Assembly: GCA_003550325.1 (NCBI GenBank)
Contig: QKWP01000831.1
Span: 143,839 to 207,838 of the forward strand
Source of the DNA: Gigaspora rosea
Taxonomy: Eukaryota; Glomeromycota; Glomeromycetes; Diversisporales; Gigasporaceae
Direction: 5' to 3'
DNA: 64,000 nt
The notes beneath the pieces are model-generated. The model was not told the DNA's origin, searched no databases, and was given only the letters and a program-made list of their open reading frames with translations. The stretch's first letter is position 1; each line of letters starts with the position of its first letter. Below are positions 21,895-33,478 of the stretch, piece after piece. The translations under genes and the position numbers were made by a program.

Positions 21895-21949
21895 CTCAAC
21901 CCAATTTTAATTTTTATAATTTCTTATTTATTATTTATTTATATAAGAT

Positions 21950-22840
21950 TGTATTTACCAATGTTTTCAAAAATAAGCTACCTTTTTTAGATGATTTTGA
22001 AATCAATTTTGGTTAATTGCAAATAGTTGTTATATTATAAAGTCCAAATTCTACTATCAAAATTGATTACTGATGCTTAAGCAAACTTGTTTGGAAGAAT
22101 AAAATATATATATTCTGAAAGTTTCATCAAAATTGGCATACTTTTTATTAATTGACTTTTAATTTTTGATTTTAACAAATATATTTTTTAAAAAATTTTT
22201 AATTAGTAAATCATTTTTAAAGAAAAAAACTGTTAAACCTTATAATAAACAAAATCAGAAATTCATATATTTTTTTATAGTGTAAAAATGGTACTTGCTT
22301 ACATATAAAATTTTTTTATTAAGTAACTCTTTCATGTTGCTTAATTGAAATTTGTAGAGCTAATTTTCTTAATTCTAATGGTAGTAAAATCATAAAAATT
22401 GGTTTGATAGATCATAAGATATAAGTATTTTTCAATTATTTACTATAGGGGTTCTTTTAAGAATTGAAGCACATGCATTTTACTATTATATAAGGTAACT
22501 AGTCACAGCCCACTAATCTTTACTATAAAATTTTTACCCTTTAACTGCAGACTACTAATTAATTTTTTTTATTGAATGTAAAAATTAAAAACCAAATAAT
22601 AAAAATTCTCTGATTTTGTTAAAAATTTTAGAGTATTTATATTTCATCTCTTGTATAAGTTTACTTAAGTGGCTGTAATTAATTTATATCATATAGTTTG
22701 AACTTTACTATGTAGCAACTGTCATTGATTGTGAGATAGTTTATTTTTGTATCAAAGGTGTTTTTGAGTTTTTTGACCAAAAGTAGGTGCTAGTTTATTT
22801 TCAGAGTTGGCTTATTTTTTAGCAATATTTAGTATACTAA
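21950..22840. repeat. Degenerate element with a foldback-like core
   Basis: AAAAATAAGCTACCTTTTTT near the left and (inward) TCTGAAAATAAACTAGCACC near the right resemble worn terminal repeats of the 18.6-kb element. Inside, 22310-22470 repeats the 'AATTGAAATTTGTAGAGCTA' type sequence of the 18.96-kb foldback. Old and poorly bounded. Confidence 0.4.
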
Positions 22841-23016
22841 GAGTGGTGACAGATATTACATAATATTTTAGAAGGAAGGGGGTCTTTGAAATCTTATATT
22901 AAATATAGAAGTTTATAATAGCCAATCAAAATTTTTTTATATAGGGGAATGGGGTAGGGTATAGTAAAATAATATTACATAATATATGTCACTACTCTAA
23001 TACAAGTACAAATAGA

Positions 23017-23261
23017 AGGGACCATTAAAGCCAGGTACCTTTATATGTTTTTTATTTTTTAATTAAAATTAGAGTAAGAGTTAGAAGTTTGGTAAAATTG
23101 CCTTCCTGTTATTTTTTATTAATGCTCTAAATATTCATTTCTTGTATTTTTAGTTTTTTTAATTTTTTTTTTTGTCTCGTTAGGCTAATCCATGATGATC
23201 AAAATTTTATAATTTGATTAGCTGTAAGTCACGTGTTAGTACCTGGCTTTAACAGATCCCC
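23017..23261. mobile_element. MITE of the 'GGTAATTTTAC' family
   Basis: Terminal repeats GGGACCATTAAAGCCAGGTAC and, inward from the right, GGGGATCTGTTAAAGCCAGG then TAC. The interior shares AAAATTGCCTTCCTG and GGCTAATCCATGATGATC with the copy at 40.74 kb. Non-coding, ~245 bp. Confidence 0.75.
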
Positions 23262-23689
23262 AAATAGAGTGCTTCTGGCTTTGTAACTTTAAATTCAAAA
23301 AAATTAATAACTTTATTCAAATTAGAAGTTAAATTTTCTTTACTAATTAATGTTAAAAATTTAATTAAAGAATAGATTTGGTTTGTATATATTAATAAAA
23401 CTTATAGATGCTTGGAAATTATTATATTAAAAAATTTCAAAGTTTTTTATTTTTTTATTTTAATTTCTATGAAATTGTAGAATTATTTTTTAAGGTAAGG
23501 AGGCGCCAGAAATCAGCTTATTTCTTAGGGGGAAGATGTCTCTGGTCTAGTTAGGTTACTATATATCCTTTATTCTGATTGGTTAATACAGCATATTATT
23601 TATATAATATATAGGGAGCTACTATTTCTACCATAGTATTTGCTATTTTCACTATAGTTACACAAGATTTTCTATTTTTAGAGTTTAAA
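23262..23689. other. Intergenic, no gene seen
   Basis: AT-rich filler; nothing supported. Confidence 0.5.
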
Positions 23690-24330
23690 ATAATATATGC
23701 ACTCAAATCCCACTAGTGACGATAATGAAAAAGAGACCTGTGTTCAGTAACTGTGGCTCAGATTGGTTGGGTATGAAACCTGGAACCTTGGTCCTACCAT
23801 CGTGAATGGGAGCTTTCAGGCGCAATGGTGTTTGTTACACCGCAAATCCAGGGAACCAGAAAAACTGAAACCCATTTGGCAAGTCCCAAGTAAGGAGGTA
23901 GAGAAGATCTAATAAGTGCTATCAAAATAAGGTTGTACTGGGGTCAGAACGAACCTTATAAGAGCAATGTAGGTAACGATGTGGCCTTGGCACAAGTTAC
24001 TGAAGACCACGATAGTTATATGATGTGGGACATATTTTTGTAAGTGGCTGGCAATTTCTACGAGAGTAAAGTAGCCCTAAGGTCAGTAGATATTGTGAAT
24101 AACCCTAGAAAAGCCATAATATATACTGGCTTATAGGTAAGATAGTAATAGGAGAAGCATGGGTCAGAGAGTTTAAATAGGCAGGTCCAGTAGTTGGTCT
24201 GCAGGTATGACAGCTAGTGTAGAACCTTAGGGCAGACTACTTAAATTAGGCACAAAAAGTGCACATGTAGCTAGTTGTAAACTCATTCATGTAACAAATA
24301 TTACAAATATTCAATAAAACCGTTGGCCAA
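23690..24330 (+). repeat. GC-richer unclassified repeat, SINE-like candidate
   Basis: A 640-bp block of balanced composition in AT-rich surroundings, open in no frame for long. It contains TGTGGCTCAGATTGGTTGGG, which resembles a pol III box A region, and ends near an AATAAA. Family not recognised. Confidence 0.35.
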
Positions 24331-25117
24331 AGTAGACGGCCATTAAAAAATAAAAAAAAAACATTTCAAAATTACACAAATAACCATAGAATTAAATTAT
24401 AACATAAAATTTCAAAGAGGAAAAACTGGGGTTGAAAAAAAACTCCTAGCTCAAGGGTAAGCGCATACCTAGTTTTACAATATAATAAACTGTATGTATT
24501 TGAATTAGGATGTTAAATTAGAAATATGCGATTGTTAGATTTGCCAATTGTGTGAATTTAGTAAACATGTTAAACATGTAATTGTTTGTTAGCTTTATGT
24601 AGAAATTATTGTGGAGTAAATATGTTAGTGGTTCACCAATAAAAATTGTTAAATGCAGAGTTATTTATATTGCTTCTTGTCTAAAAATTAGTCGTTTTTA
24701 TAATAAAAGGGTTATCTTCTACGAAGTTCGTTCTGAATTAAAATTTTTTATTTTTATAAAATCGCTTAACTGCATTAACATCTATGATCTATTATTACTT
24801 TTAGTCTTATAGTCTTTTTAGGGGCAGTTTTTGCCTTTCAAGGCAGGCCTAGGATCCGACTGTTCCCTCCCTAAGCAAAGTTATAAAAATATATTTTCTT
24901 CATCTCGGGCGTGATCGTCATCCTTAATGTGGGGCGTGTGTGAGGAGGAAGGTGTTGCAGACTTCAAGGGTTTTAAACCCCCCCGAACCACACCACAAAA
25001 AGCGATTTGAATATATCTACTGAGAAAACTATATTACTATTTGGTGCGCACTTAACAACCAACTTAGTTTTTCATCTCGAGTGTCATACTATAACGTAAC
25101 GATAGGGCAATCAATAC
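24331..25117. other. Intergenic; no gene supported
   Basis: A short AT-type frame at 24609-24812 has no domain. 24836-25020 is GC-richer (GGGCGTGATCGTCATCC, C8 run) and may be a repeat fragment. Confidence 0.45.
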
Positions 25118-25495
25118 TATATGATTAATTATTATGATCAGATTTTTTGAAGGATACGAATTTATATATAAATTCACACTAGTTTAGGTACGCTTTTTTT
25201 TCTAACTAATAGACAAAACTACATTGTATTTTTTTTAAACTAATAGTTCTGGATTAGCTCTAATAGAGATATTTTTGCAATAACTTTTCAGTAGTTTTTT
25301 TTTTAAAGTTATTACAAAACTGGCTCTATTAGAGTATAAAGCTAATCTAGAACAATAGTTTAAAAAAAATTTGATGCAGTTTTGTCTGCTAGTTAGGGAG
25401 AAAAGTGTACCTAAACCAGTATAAATTCATATGTAAATTCGTATGTAAAACTACTTTAAAAAATCAGATCATAATAATTAATTTCTAGATCATAT
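25118..25495. repeat. Foldback MITE (~375 bp)
   Basis: Arms pair from ATTAATTATTATGATCAGAT (left) to AATCAGATCATAATAATTAA (right), through GTTTAGGTACGC / GTGTACCTAAAC and GGATTAGCTCTAATAGAG / CTCTATTAGAG. It is centred near 25295-25305. Non-coding. Confidence 0.85.
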
Positions 25496-26459
25496 CGTGG
25501 CGGGTTAATAAAAATTTTGGCCCAGTTTACCCTTGAATTTCAAGTATTAATCCTTTGCAGATGACAAATAGAACTGGTATTTGTCATGGGTTAAGCAGTG
25601 CTGGAAGCTACTACAAATCTAACTCAATACAGCCTCTTTTGCTGTAATACTACGAATACCCAAGCTTTGGTATCTACATCAGAAATGTAGGTATTTTATT
25701 ATGATATTTCAATATTTCTTTCTTTTTTATAAGTGAAAGACTACTTATATCATTTTCGCATTATTTTTCTATTACATTTGACTTCACTATTACTAAATAC
25801 ATTTGACTTTATCATTATATACTAATTATGTTCACATCAATTATGTCACCATACCCTACTAATCTTAATTACACTATACCAATGGACCCATTTCACTAAT
25901 AGTATCATGTACATCATGTGCATTACGTAAGTATTTTCCTAGAGCTCTATATTACATTATAAGCTCTAATTCGGGATCACAGGACTATAAGATTACTTAT
26001 CGGGAACAAGAACCTTTTCGAACTATATGCACTAAACATTAACTAACTTTATTCAAGGTAAATACTTAGTTCTTATATACATTCTTTATCTACTATTTAA
26101 TTCACTAATTCCATCTACTATATATGCTATGTTTGATTTTTTCATCCAAATCGAACAAAATCATCCTTGGTGATGATTTACTCTTCCATAATACATCAAA
26201 TCCACCAAATTTGTAGATTTCAAGTCACGATTCACCCTTTTACAACGTATATATATACGCATATATACTATATCTAATAGTAATAAAGATAAAAAAAGTA
26301 AGACCTTCACCTTTGACAACCAATCTTTAATACATATGAATAAGTAATATAAACTTACATTCAATACAGATATCATATACTCTATCGGCATGTGTGTGTT
26401 AAAGTAATAACAGGTAATATTTGAAAAGTGAGGAGTTCATTACAAATAAGGTGCATATT
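25496..26459. other. Intergenic, no gene seen
   Basis: AT-rich; a 76-codon minus frame (26161-26391) is hydrophobic and shows no domain. Confidence 0.45.
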
Positions 26460-26860
26460 CTAACTTAAGTCATATTCCATTTTTGGGTAAAGTTACCTGA
26501 ACAGCTCAGAACGAATAATACGTTAATTTTATTTGATACTAACAGCTAAGGAAATAAAAAAAAAACTTAACAGAATTTAAGTAACTACGTTGCATTCAAA
26601 TATATAACTATTTCATATTCCCGTTTTAGATAAAGTTACCTAGACAACTCAGAACAAATAATAAGTTAATTAATTTGATAATACTAAAGAACTGGAAAAA
26701 GAATATTGAAATAAGATAAAAAAACAACTTAATTGAATTTAAGTGACCAAATTTAATATTGTATTAGGGTCAATTAAAATAATACTATATCGAATATTTC
26801 ACATTTCTGTTTTAAAGGACCAGAAAAAGAGCATTGAAATAAAAAATTTAACCAAATTAA
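26460..26860. repeat. Imperfect tandem repeat (~150-bp unit)
   Basis: TAAAGTTACCTGAACAGCTC and TAAAGTTACCTAGACAACTC, each followed by AGAAC(G/A)AATAATA..GTTAATT and an A-rich stretch with AACTTAA(C/T)..GAATTTAAGT, start two units about 150 bp apart. A third, shorter piece follows near 26800. Confidence 0.65.
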
Positions 26861-27098
26861 TAAAATGTTCTCACAAGTTTCAATTTCTTATTCTAAAAAA
26901 ATTTTAGATTTACTACCCTCCAACTTTTAAAAAAAGTATAGTAATAAGATATATCAACAATAGAAGTAGCCTTGAACGACTAAGGTAAATAATATATTAC
27001 TAAGATACATAAGGTGATCAAATTAATTGTATTAATCTGCTTTGTTTATATCTCTTTTTTTACATGTATATTGTGCTAAATTAGGCAAAAATCAACAC
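26861..27098. other. 3' flank of the MULE
   Basis: AT-rich. No terminal inverted repeat was recognised on this side of the MULE coding remains. Confidence 0.4.
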
Positions 27099-27890
27099 TC
27101 ATTCCTCGCAAGTTTTAGAATAGTGACCGTATTTTTTACAATTCCCACACATATGACTTTTCATATTATCACCACCTACTCTACTTGAATTTTCATTTTC
27201 CTTCAGTACCTGTTTGCCTTTAGAAACTGCATATTCAACATTGGACTTCAATCTTTTTGGCGGCTGTCCCTTATACTTGGTGATATTAGAATTTTCGATA
27301 TCGATATCATGATTTTCAACATCTTGATTTTCTACATCCTGATCATTATTTATTTGTTGATTATCGTCAATTTTATTCTGTGCATCATAAAGAAATGACT
27401 TGAGAATGTCCATTAATTCTTGTGACTTGTTAATATTAATAGCTGAATTGATAGCTTTTTTTGATCCAAACAACTCTGCATATACAGTTCTGTTAGGTTT
27501 TGTTAAACGAGTTTCTCGTAAGGTAGTATGAATAGAAAACAAATGTCCAAATGTAATATTCGAATGGTTAAATGTAGATAATTTTTCTTCCGATCTAATT
27601 GCAAAGCACACTTGAATAGCCGGTATTTGTTGTAAAAGCATTTCTTGACTAGTATTAAGTTCTAAATACCAACGTAGTGGAATAACGGTAATATGAAATG
27701 TAGCTGCCTGAGAATATGTCACAACACGAAAAAAGTGTCGACATATTAACACCTTATTTAATAGTAAAAGGCAGGTACACAAATATGTACCGTCATTTAT
27801 TAATATTACATAATGTCCAATGCCAGTTACTCTAGTAGCACAAACATTCCACACTTCTAAAACTTCTTCTTGAGCAATATTTCTAACCAA
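27099..27890 (-). pseudogene. MULE transposase, SWIM finger and zinc knuckle
   Basis: 263 codons, same frame as the preceding two segments. CTC...CRHFF (YLCTCLLLLNKVLICRHFF) is a SWIM-type CxC-xn-CxH zinc finger, found after the DDE core in MULE/FAR1 proteins. An N/D/E-rich linker (NDQDVENQDVENHDID) leads to a C-terminal CCHC zinc knuckle (CGNCKKYGHYSKTC). The natural C-terminus seems to be present. Confidence 0.8.
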
Positions 27891-27983
27891 TGATTTGAAA
27901 AGAATTTGCTGAATATCTTGTTCATTCTATCTAAGTCCAACACTAACTTCTTCATTATTATTATTCGTCTACAAATAATGTTG

Positions 27984-28322
27984 CTATGTCAATACAAGTT
28001 TTATAGAAATTATAAAAAAAAAACTTTCCTCTATTAATTGTTGCCATTCTTTAACGCGGCTAACATCATAACAAACTGACTGATTCATCTGCAATCGTTG
28101 CTTTCCCAATATAATAGGTGTTAAAAATTGCTTAAGGATATCATCAACAGGTTTAAAAAGCCTAGTATTTAATGTTGGTAACCCAACTGTGGGTAAAGCA
28201 CTACGTTCGATTTCAAATTTTTCATAAATTTCACCACTTTTAACATAATTATTAATGTTATTTAAAAGATCACACAAAGAAGTGGCTCTATCAACTTTAT
28301 CATGCAATTGCTTGTTAATCAA
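27984..28322 (-). pseudogene. MULE transposase, post-catalytic segment
   Basis: Same frame as the DDE core. It runs from the QRIKLINKQLHDKV helix through a linker (GEIYEKFEIERSALP, LFKPVDDILKQFLTP) to WQQLIEESF, typical of the C-terminal half of FAR1/MULE proteins. After 27984 the frame is broken, either by small lesions or by a very short intron (GTATTG...TTTGTAG). A TAG then follows GLR before NEQDIQQILFKS. Confidence 0.65.
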
Positions 28323-28988
28323 CTTTATCCTTTGCGTACTTTGAACCCCAGCTGTAAATTGGTTACGTATCCAAGGGATTTACCATGATTCTTTGTTAGG
28401 ATAAAGTGTTTCTGACATATATTTAACTGAATTAGGGTAACAATCAAGCAAACAAAGCCATCGTGCTTCAAATAGCTCATAACATAAAGAATTTTGACAA
28501 GAATAAAATTCTTGCCTAAATTCTTTAAAATGAGGACCTAATTTACTCAAGAGTTTCTTACGAAGGTTAAGGTCTATATGAAAAATACACAACAAATGAC
28601 TTGCATCAGGATAAATTTCTCTAATTGAACTTATCAAAGATGGGTCGGAATCAGTAAATATGACTTTAGAAGTTATGTTTGTTTCTTCTAATAATGTATT
28701 AAAAATCCATCGAAAAGTATCAAGTGTTTCGTCATCTATAATAGCAGATGCAACGATCCTAGACTTAAAGTGATTATCGATAATAATAACAACAAAGAGC
28801 ATCATTCTAAACCTATTCATATTTGATGTTGTATCTAAAATTATAACATCATGAAAGTTTTTATATAAAGATCGTTGCGATGGTGACATCCATAGCAATC
28901 TACTTAACCTCCGAAATAAAGGTTCTAAATGTGCCTTTACTACCCATAAGGGGTCAGATTCTTTCCAATTTAATAACGTCTGAAGCAT
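28323..28988 (-). pseudogene. MULE transposase, DDE core
   Basis: Catalytic region: first Asp in VIILDTTSNMNRF, second in VIFTDSDPSL, followed by the LCIFHIDLNLRK helix typical of MULEs (a C..H pair). The frame is interrupted by a TAA just after YPNKESW (28380-28382) and continues in frame as IPWIRNQFTAGVQSTQ. The motif expected to hold the third acid reads QRIKLIN here rather than the usual R-x-E, an apparent Glu-to-Lys change. The enzyme should be inactive. Confidence 0.78.
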
Positions 28989-29904
28989 TTGAGATGCATC
29001 TGAATCCCTGGGTTATTTTTAGACTGGAACTGATATACTGCATTATAAAGGTCTCTCTCAAAGATAGGATGATTAGGGTAATCTTGTTTAAGTAGTGGGT
29101 AAATAGACCCAGAATCCATTCGATCATATATTACATATTTTTTTATATCTGCTAAGATTTCTGGTAATAATTGCCTATAACGTGGAGCCGTTTTATATAT
29201 AGATGGGGTAAGAATATGGTTATGGTTGTTAACAAATAAGTTAATTCCTAATACATTATTTGTCTTGGGAAAAGTAACATTAAGCTGCCAGAGACATCCA
29301 CTTCGTTGTGAAAACACATTTCTTTGCTTAGTTGGATCAGAAGTCACCTGTGGGTCATGTGCACCTGATCTTGAACATTCATAAGTAGCATGATGCATTG
29401 TTCCTTCCTCTGTTCGACTAGTTCTAATTCTATAGCTAAACCCTTGTTTTTTAGCAAAACGATCTATCCAATCTTTAAATTCTGCCCAGCTTGTAAAGGT
29501 AAGCCCAATTTTTAATTCTAATGTATCATTTAAATCTTCAGAATCTTCATAATCTTCAGAATCTGCACTAACTGATTCACTATCAAGGTCGGCGTCACCA
29601 AAATGATCATCAATTCTATAATCGCTCTTTGCAGCAGAAGAACCAGTGTCAATAGAAAGATGATCATTACCAAAATAATCTTTTGGACTATCATTCAATG
29701 TTAAAGGTTTGTATGAAGAACTGGCATCAATAGGATGATCAAAAGTGTTGTAAAAAAGTCCCGTGTCAATAGAAAAATCCAAATTGTTGTAAGAAGGACC
29801 GGCATTAGCAGGAAGTTCAAAAGTGTTATAAAAAAGATCAGCATCAATAGGAAGATCAAAGTTGTAAAAAGGACCAGTATTAGCGAAAAGATGATCATTG
29901 CTAA
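28970..29904 (-). pseudogene. MULE transposase, N-terminal part with FAR1-like domain
   Basis: The start of the protein is built of imperfect ~15-residue repeats (DTGLFYNTFDHPIDA, DADLFYNTFELPANA, NTGPFYNFDLPID) that extend upstream of the first good start codon to about 29904, where a TAA precedes them. A separate short frame, 29901-30092 (METSHYNNKFFY), ends in GTAAAT-like sequence and may be a first exon. An acidic stretch is followed by the FAR1-like region (SWAEFKDWIDRFAKKQGFSY, CSRSGAHDPQ, GCLWQLNVTFP, NNHNH). At about 28990 the frame is lost: NNPG continues as DASQMLQ one frame away. Confidence 0.75.
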
Positions 29905-30092
29905 AATCGTCCTTTGGTTACAAGAAAGGTTGCCGTCATTATGATATAGTTATAAAAAAAAATAATAATAAAAAATTTACTTGTAATATAAAAGAACCAA
30001 TGTTTGTATTTAAACTTTCCAGATCCATATCGAAAAGAACTAATAAGCCATGATGGATAAAAAAATTTGTTATTGTAATGACTAGTTTCCAT

Positions 30093-30304
30093 TTTAACTT
30101 ATAGATACGTATGTGCAAATTATTGTAATAGTTGATTTTATTCTGAACTTACAATGCAACGTTTGTAACAATGAAAAAAATTGAACGATGGTTATTACAA
30201 TTTTCTTATTTATTGTAAGATTACTCGTGGTAACAGTCAATATACATAAATTATGCATAATGGTGAAACCCAATATAAGCTAACTAGAGCGAACAATTAT
30301 AATA
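30093..30304. other. 5' flank of the MULE coding remains
   Basis: AT-rich, no gene. Probably promoter and terminal region of the MULE; ends not recognised. Confidence 0.4.
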
Positions 30305-30460
30305 TTGTGTAACCAGGTGTATATACACCTGGTGTAAATTAATTTTTATTTTTGATATCACTGTTGCATTGTGTAACCAGATGTATATACACCTGTATAA
30401 ATTAATTTTTGATATCGCTATTGCATTGTGTAACCAGGTGTATATACACCTGGTGTAACT
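30305..30460. repeat. Three tandem copies of a 20-bp palindrome unit
   Basis: The perfect palindrome CCAGGTGTATATACACCTGG occurs at 30313-30332 and 30434-30453, with a slightly changed copy between (from about 30377). Each sits in GTGTAA[palindrome]TGTAA, followed by the same ATTAATTTTTGATATC-CT/AT-GCATT spacer. Unit spacing is ~57-64 bp. It could be a repeated dimeric-protein binding site or a small satellite. Confidence 0.85.
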
Positions 30461-30658
30461 AAGAAATTTTCTTTTAAAAATAACGATCTACAAATTTAGC
30501 CAATCAAATTAGGGTGTGATATATAAGCACATCGCAGGGTGCGAGATATGCATTTATTCAACAAATATTATAAAATTAATAAATTTAAATATTACAAATA
30601 TTATAAAATTAAATACTTACCATTTTTAATATTTGAATTTCTATATCTTTTTTATTAG
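30461..30658. other. Junction between MULE and Plavaka remains
   Basis: AT-rich. Contains GATATATAAGCAC (TATA-like, plus strand) with no gene downstream on that strand. One or both element ends may lie here. Confidence 0.35.
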
Positions 30659-31306
30659 TTAAAAATAAGGTGATTTGACAAAATCTTTATGAAAACTTTC
30701 ATATGTTTCAGTAGAAGATCCATTCAAAGGTCTATACTTTTTAATTAAATCTGTTGTATAATAAACCAATGAATGTAATTTTGGAAATTTAAGTCCTGAT
30801 GAAGAAAATTCTTGAAAAATATTAACAAATTTTTTTGCTCAACTTCTTATTAATTTCTAAATAAAAATAAATTATATTAATATTAAAAATTTTAATTTAT
30901 TAAAAATTTTAATTATTAAAAATTTTAATTTATTAAAAATTTTAATTATTAAAAATTTTAATTTATTTAAAAATAATAAAATTACCTCAAAATTTTCTAA
31001 ATCTTTTTCACTAAACTCTTCATATCTACTCATAAGATACATATTATTCCAGTCTTCATAAACTTTCATTAATGTTTTGTTTAAATCATTATCTTCTGTC
31101 AAATCATCTAAAACAAATATTATAATTTTCATAAGATTATGATATTCATTTGCTGTATTAGCAGTTTGTATTCCATTTTTAAATATTTTTAATCCAGAAT
31201 GTCTTGGAATATTTGCTAATCTATTATCTATTTTATCCAATATTAAATGTCCATATCTGGATTTTAAAAGGTCATAAGTAAAAGTAATTTGGTGGTTATA
31301 TAATCC
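30659..31306 (-). pseudogene. Plavaka transposase, C-terminal exons
   Basis: Resumes with GLYNHQITFTYDLLKSRYGH, ANIPRHSGLKIFKNGI and NEYHNLMKIIIFVLDD. An intron at about 30863-30985 contains repeated AAAAATTTTAATTATT words. It leads to KLIRS*AKKFVNIFQEF (one TGA in frame), KFPKLHSLVYYTTDLIKK and the terminal TYESFHKDFVKSPYF, with a natural TAA at 30659-30661. This corresponds to the conserved Plavaka C-terminal region. Confidence 0.78.
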
Positions 31307-33423
31307 TATAAGTAGCTGCGCAACGCAGTTGCACAAAACCAGGAGCGAGGAAATTAGTACACTATGATGCTAGCTATTATGTATAGATAGAATTATCTAA
31401 TATAACTTTTTCCTAAACGCCTATTAGATTCTGATAATATATACATGATCCAATTATTGCAACCATCCGGATATTCTAGTTGGCTATTTGGGTTGTGGAC
31501 TAGTAAAACCCACCTTTGACACTTTTTCAACAATTTTGAAACTTTGATTCAAATTAAAGTGCTGGTTTCTATCTACATATATTGATATAATAAATTGTCG
31601 TGATTTTTTAACTTGAATGTTTAACCAATTTTTTAATGATCGTGTTCTAAAAATAGATTTACAACCAAAGATTGATGACTCAATTAAATTAGATTGGTCA
31701 ATCAGTGTTTCATAATTATATGACATTGTTTATTCAGTAATCGATATTTAGGTTTCACAACAAATAATCACCATTTTCTCAAAATTGAAAACCCCCTTCA
31801 AAGACGGGTTTTCCTAGTCTACAGCCCATTTACGGTAGTCAAATTTTGATTCGCAATTGAGTTAAAGTGCATATGCTCAGTGACAAATTCACATTATTAA
31901 TTTCATAAGATTTAATATATGCAATTTCATAATTAGTAAACCAATGTTCTTTCATATAAAACATCTAAGTTGGGATATCACTTAATTTGATCCGATTAAT
32001 TACGCGATCAATTTAAGAGTAGTTTACAAAAAACAATGTAGGGAGGGCGTTAATAAGGTATTAATTTTAAGGTTATATAATGCGCGAACAATAAAATATA
32101 TTTAAGGGCAATGATGATGTAAATACCTTATATTTGCAAAAAATAATAATCGAATATGCAACAATCGTAAATGTTAAAAATGATTACATAAGTCTGCACA
32201 ATTTTATATAGTTGGCAAACAATATAAACAAAATCTTAAGTGATTCAATACATAAATCGATAATCCAACAGAATCCTGAATAAACAAGCTATAATATTAA
32301 TACATAAACACAATAAGTCAAGAAAGCATGATGACAAATAGTCAAGTCAATGTACATATAAAGAAAATCAATATTGTAAACACATAAGGTAATATTATAG
32401 AATTTTTTAAATAACGATTCCTACTGCAAATTCAAAAGCATGAAACATCAGCATGCATGCATACAAAATCAAGGAATGATTATCCAAATCAGAAGCCTAG
32501 AATTGTGAACTTTACTTAACTTGCCTGTAAACCATACCTACATACTTCGTACTCTGTTCCTAGTATACTTTACATACATTGTACTACATCCTGGTATATA
32601 TCCATAGAACAAATAAGAAAACAGATAACTATAGTTAGTAATAAGATCAGAGGTATGATCAATTTAATAATAATATAAGAAAAAATGATGATCATAAGGC
32701 AGGGGTAGAATAAATTAATATCATGATATTGGGGCGCAGAAACATTACGATAGTATCACCAGACTCAAAGGCTTGATATGTAGTTTGTTATTCATATTAT
32801 ACTATATAGCAGAAAAGAACTAATCAAAGACATAGTACGCTCGGCAAGGTCCAGAATGGATCAACCTACTAGTTTCTTTGGACATTAATTATAGGCGCCT
32901 CTCAAAAGTGCTGGTTACATACAATATTTTTTCAATTAGATACTGAGAATCACACTCCAGTACAGCATATAAGAGAACTATTAACAATACTCACAGAGGT
33001 TATATTGTCGTATTATTTACTTTTTTGTGTTTAATCAATGACTGGTCAAAAAATTAAACCTATCGTACTATAGAAATATAACCTGAATTACTTACAGTAC
33101 AGTACATATGCATCAACATAGACACATGAACAAATATAGAAATCTAAAGTCACAAGTTTCACCATTTAATTCTTCAGTAAACTATACACTTCGTACAGTA
33201 CTTTGTACTACGTTCCTGGTATATGCTTTATTGCAACATCAATATTACGTTAAGAATTTTTTTTACCAATTAGATTTGCAATTTTTTTGATAACCTTTTT
33301 TAGTATTATTTGGGGTGTTATAAAAAGTCACAAGGATTTTTTATCCAATCAGATACCCAGAATTGCGGACATTACTTAACTTGCTTGTTAACATATACTT
33401 CGTATTTCATACTCCGCTCCTGG
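31307..33423. mobile_element. 2.1-kb insertion in the Plavaka transposase (unclassified)
   Basis: Its edges are defined because the Plavaka reading frame is split exactly between DL and GLYNHQ. The flanking duplication looks like TA (CC-TA | TAAGTAG ... CTCCTGG | TA-AATC). Near the ends are inverted CCAGGAGCG (31350 region) and CGCTCCTGG (33414-33422) words. The 31.3-kb end also has a hairpin, CTGCGCAACGCAG. Internal words like ACTTCGTACTACGTTCCTGG recur near 32545, 33187 and 33395, and also at 49.6 kb. Family not recognised. Confidence 0.7.
31484..31726 (-). CDS. Hypothetical 80-residue frame inside the insertion
   Basis: Begins MSYNYETLIDQSNLIESSIF and ends VGFTSPQPK. Composition is less AT-driven than random frames here (contains S, R, V, Q, W) and the ATG sits at a plausible place, but no domain is recognised. 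It could be a remnant of a longer protein. Confidence 0.25.
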   Translation of the reverse strand: MSYNYETLIDQSNLIESSIFGCKSIFRTRSLKNWLNIQVKKSRQFIISIYVDRNQHFNLNQSFKIVEKVSKVGFTSPQPK

Positions 33424-33478
33424 TAAATCTAAATAATGCATTTTATCAATTACTGTAGCTTCATAAATATTAATATTA

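Larger units (their letters stand above)
27099..30092 (-). mobile_element. Decayed MULE (Mutator-like) transposon, coding region
   Basis: A minus-strand series of frames carries, in order, an acidic repetitive N-terminus, a FAR1-type DNA-binding domain, a MULE DDE core, a SWIM finger and a CCHC knuckle: the architecture of FAR1/MULE transposases abundant in Glomeromycotina. The three C-terminal pieces share one frame and are separated by stops; the N-terminal piece is one frame off. Terminal repeats were not identified, so only the coding extent is given. Confidence 0.85.

Noticed and set aside
27099-29904. Host FAR1-type transcription factor
   Set aside because: The FAR1 domain is followed by a DDE core, SWIM finger and knuckle with several lesions, which fits a transposon remnant; domestication has no support.
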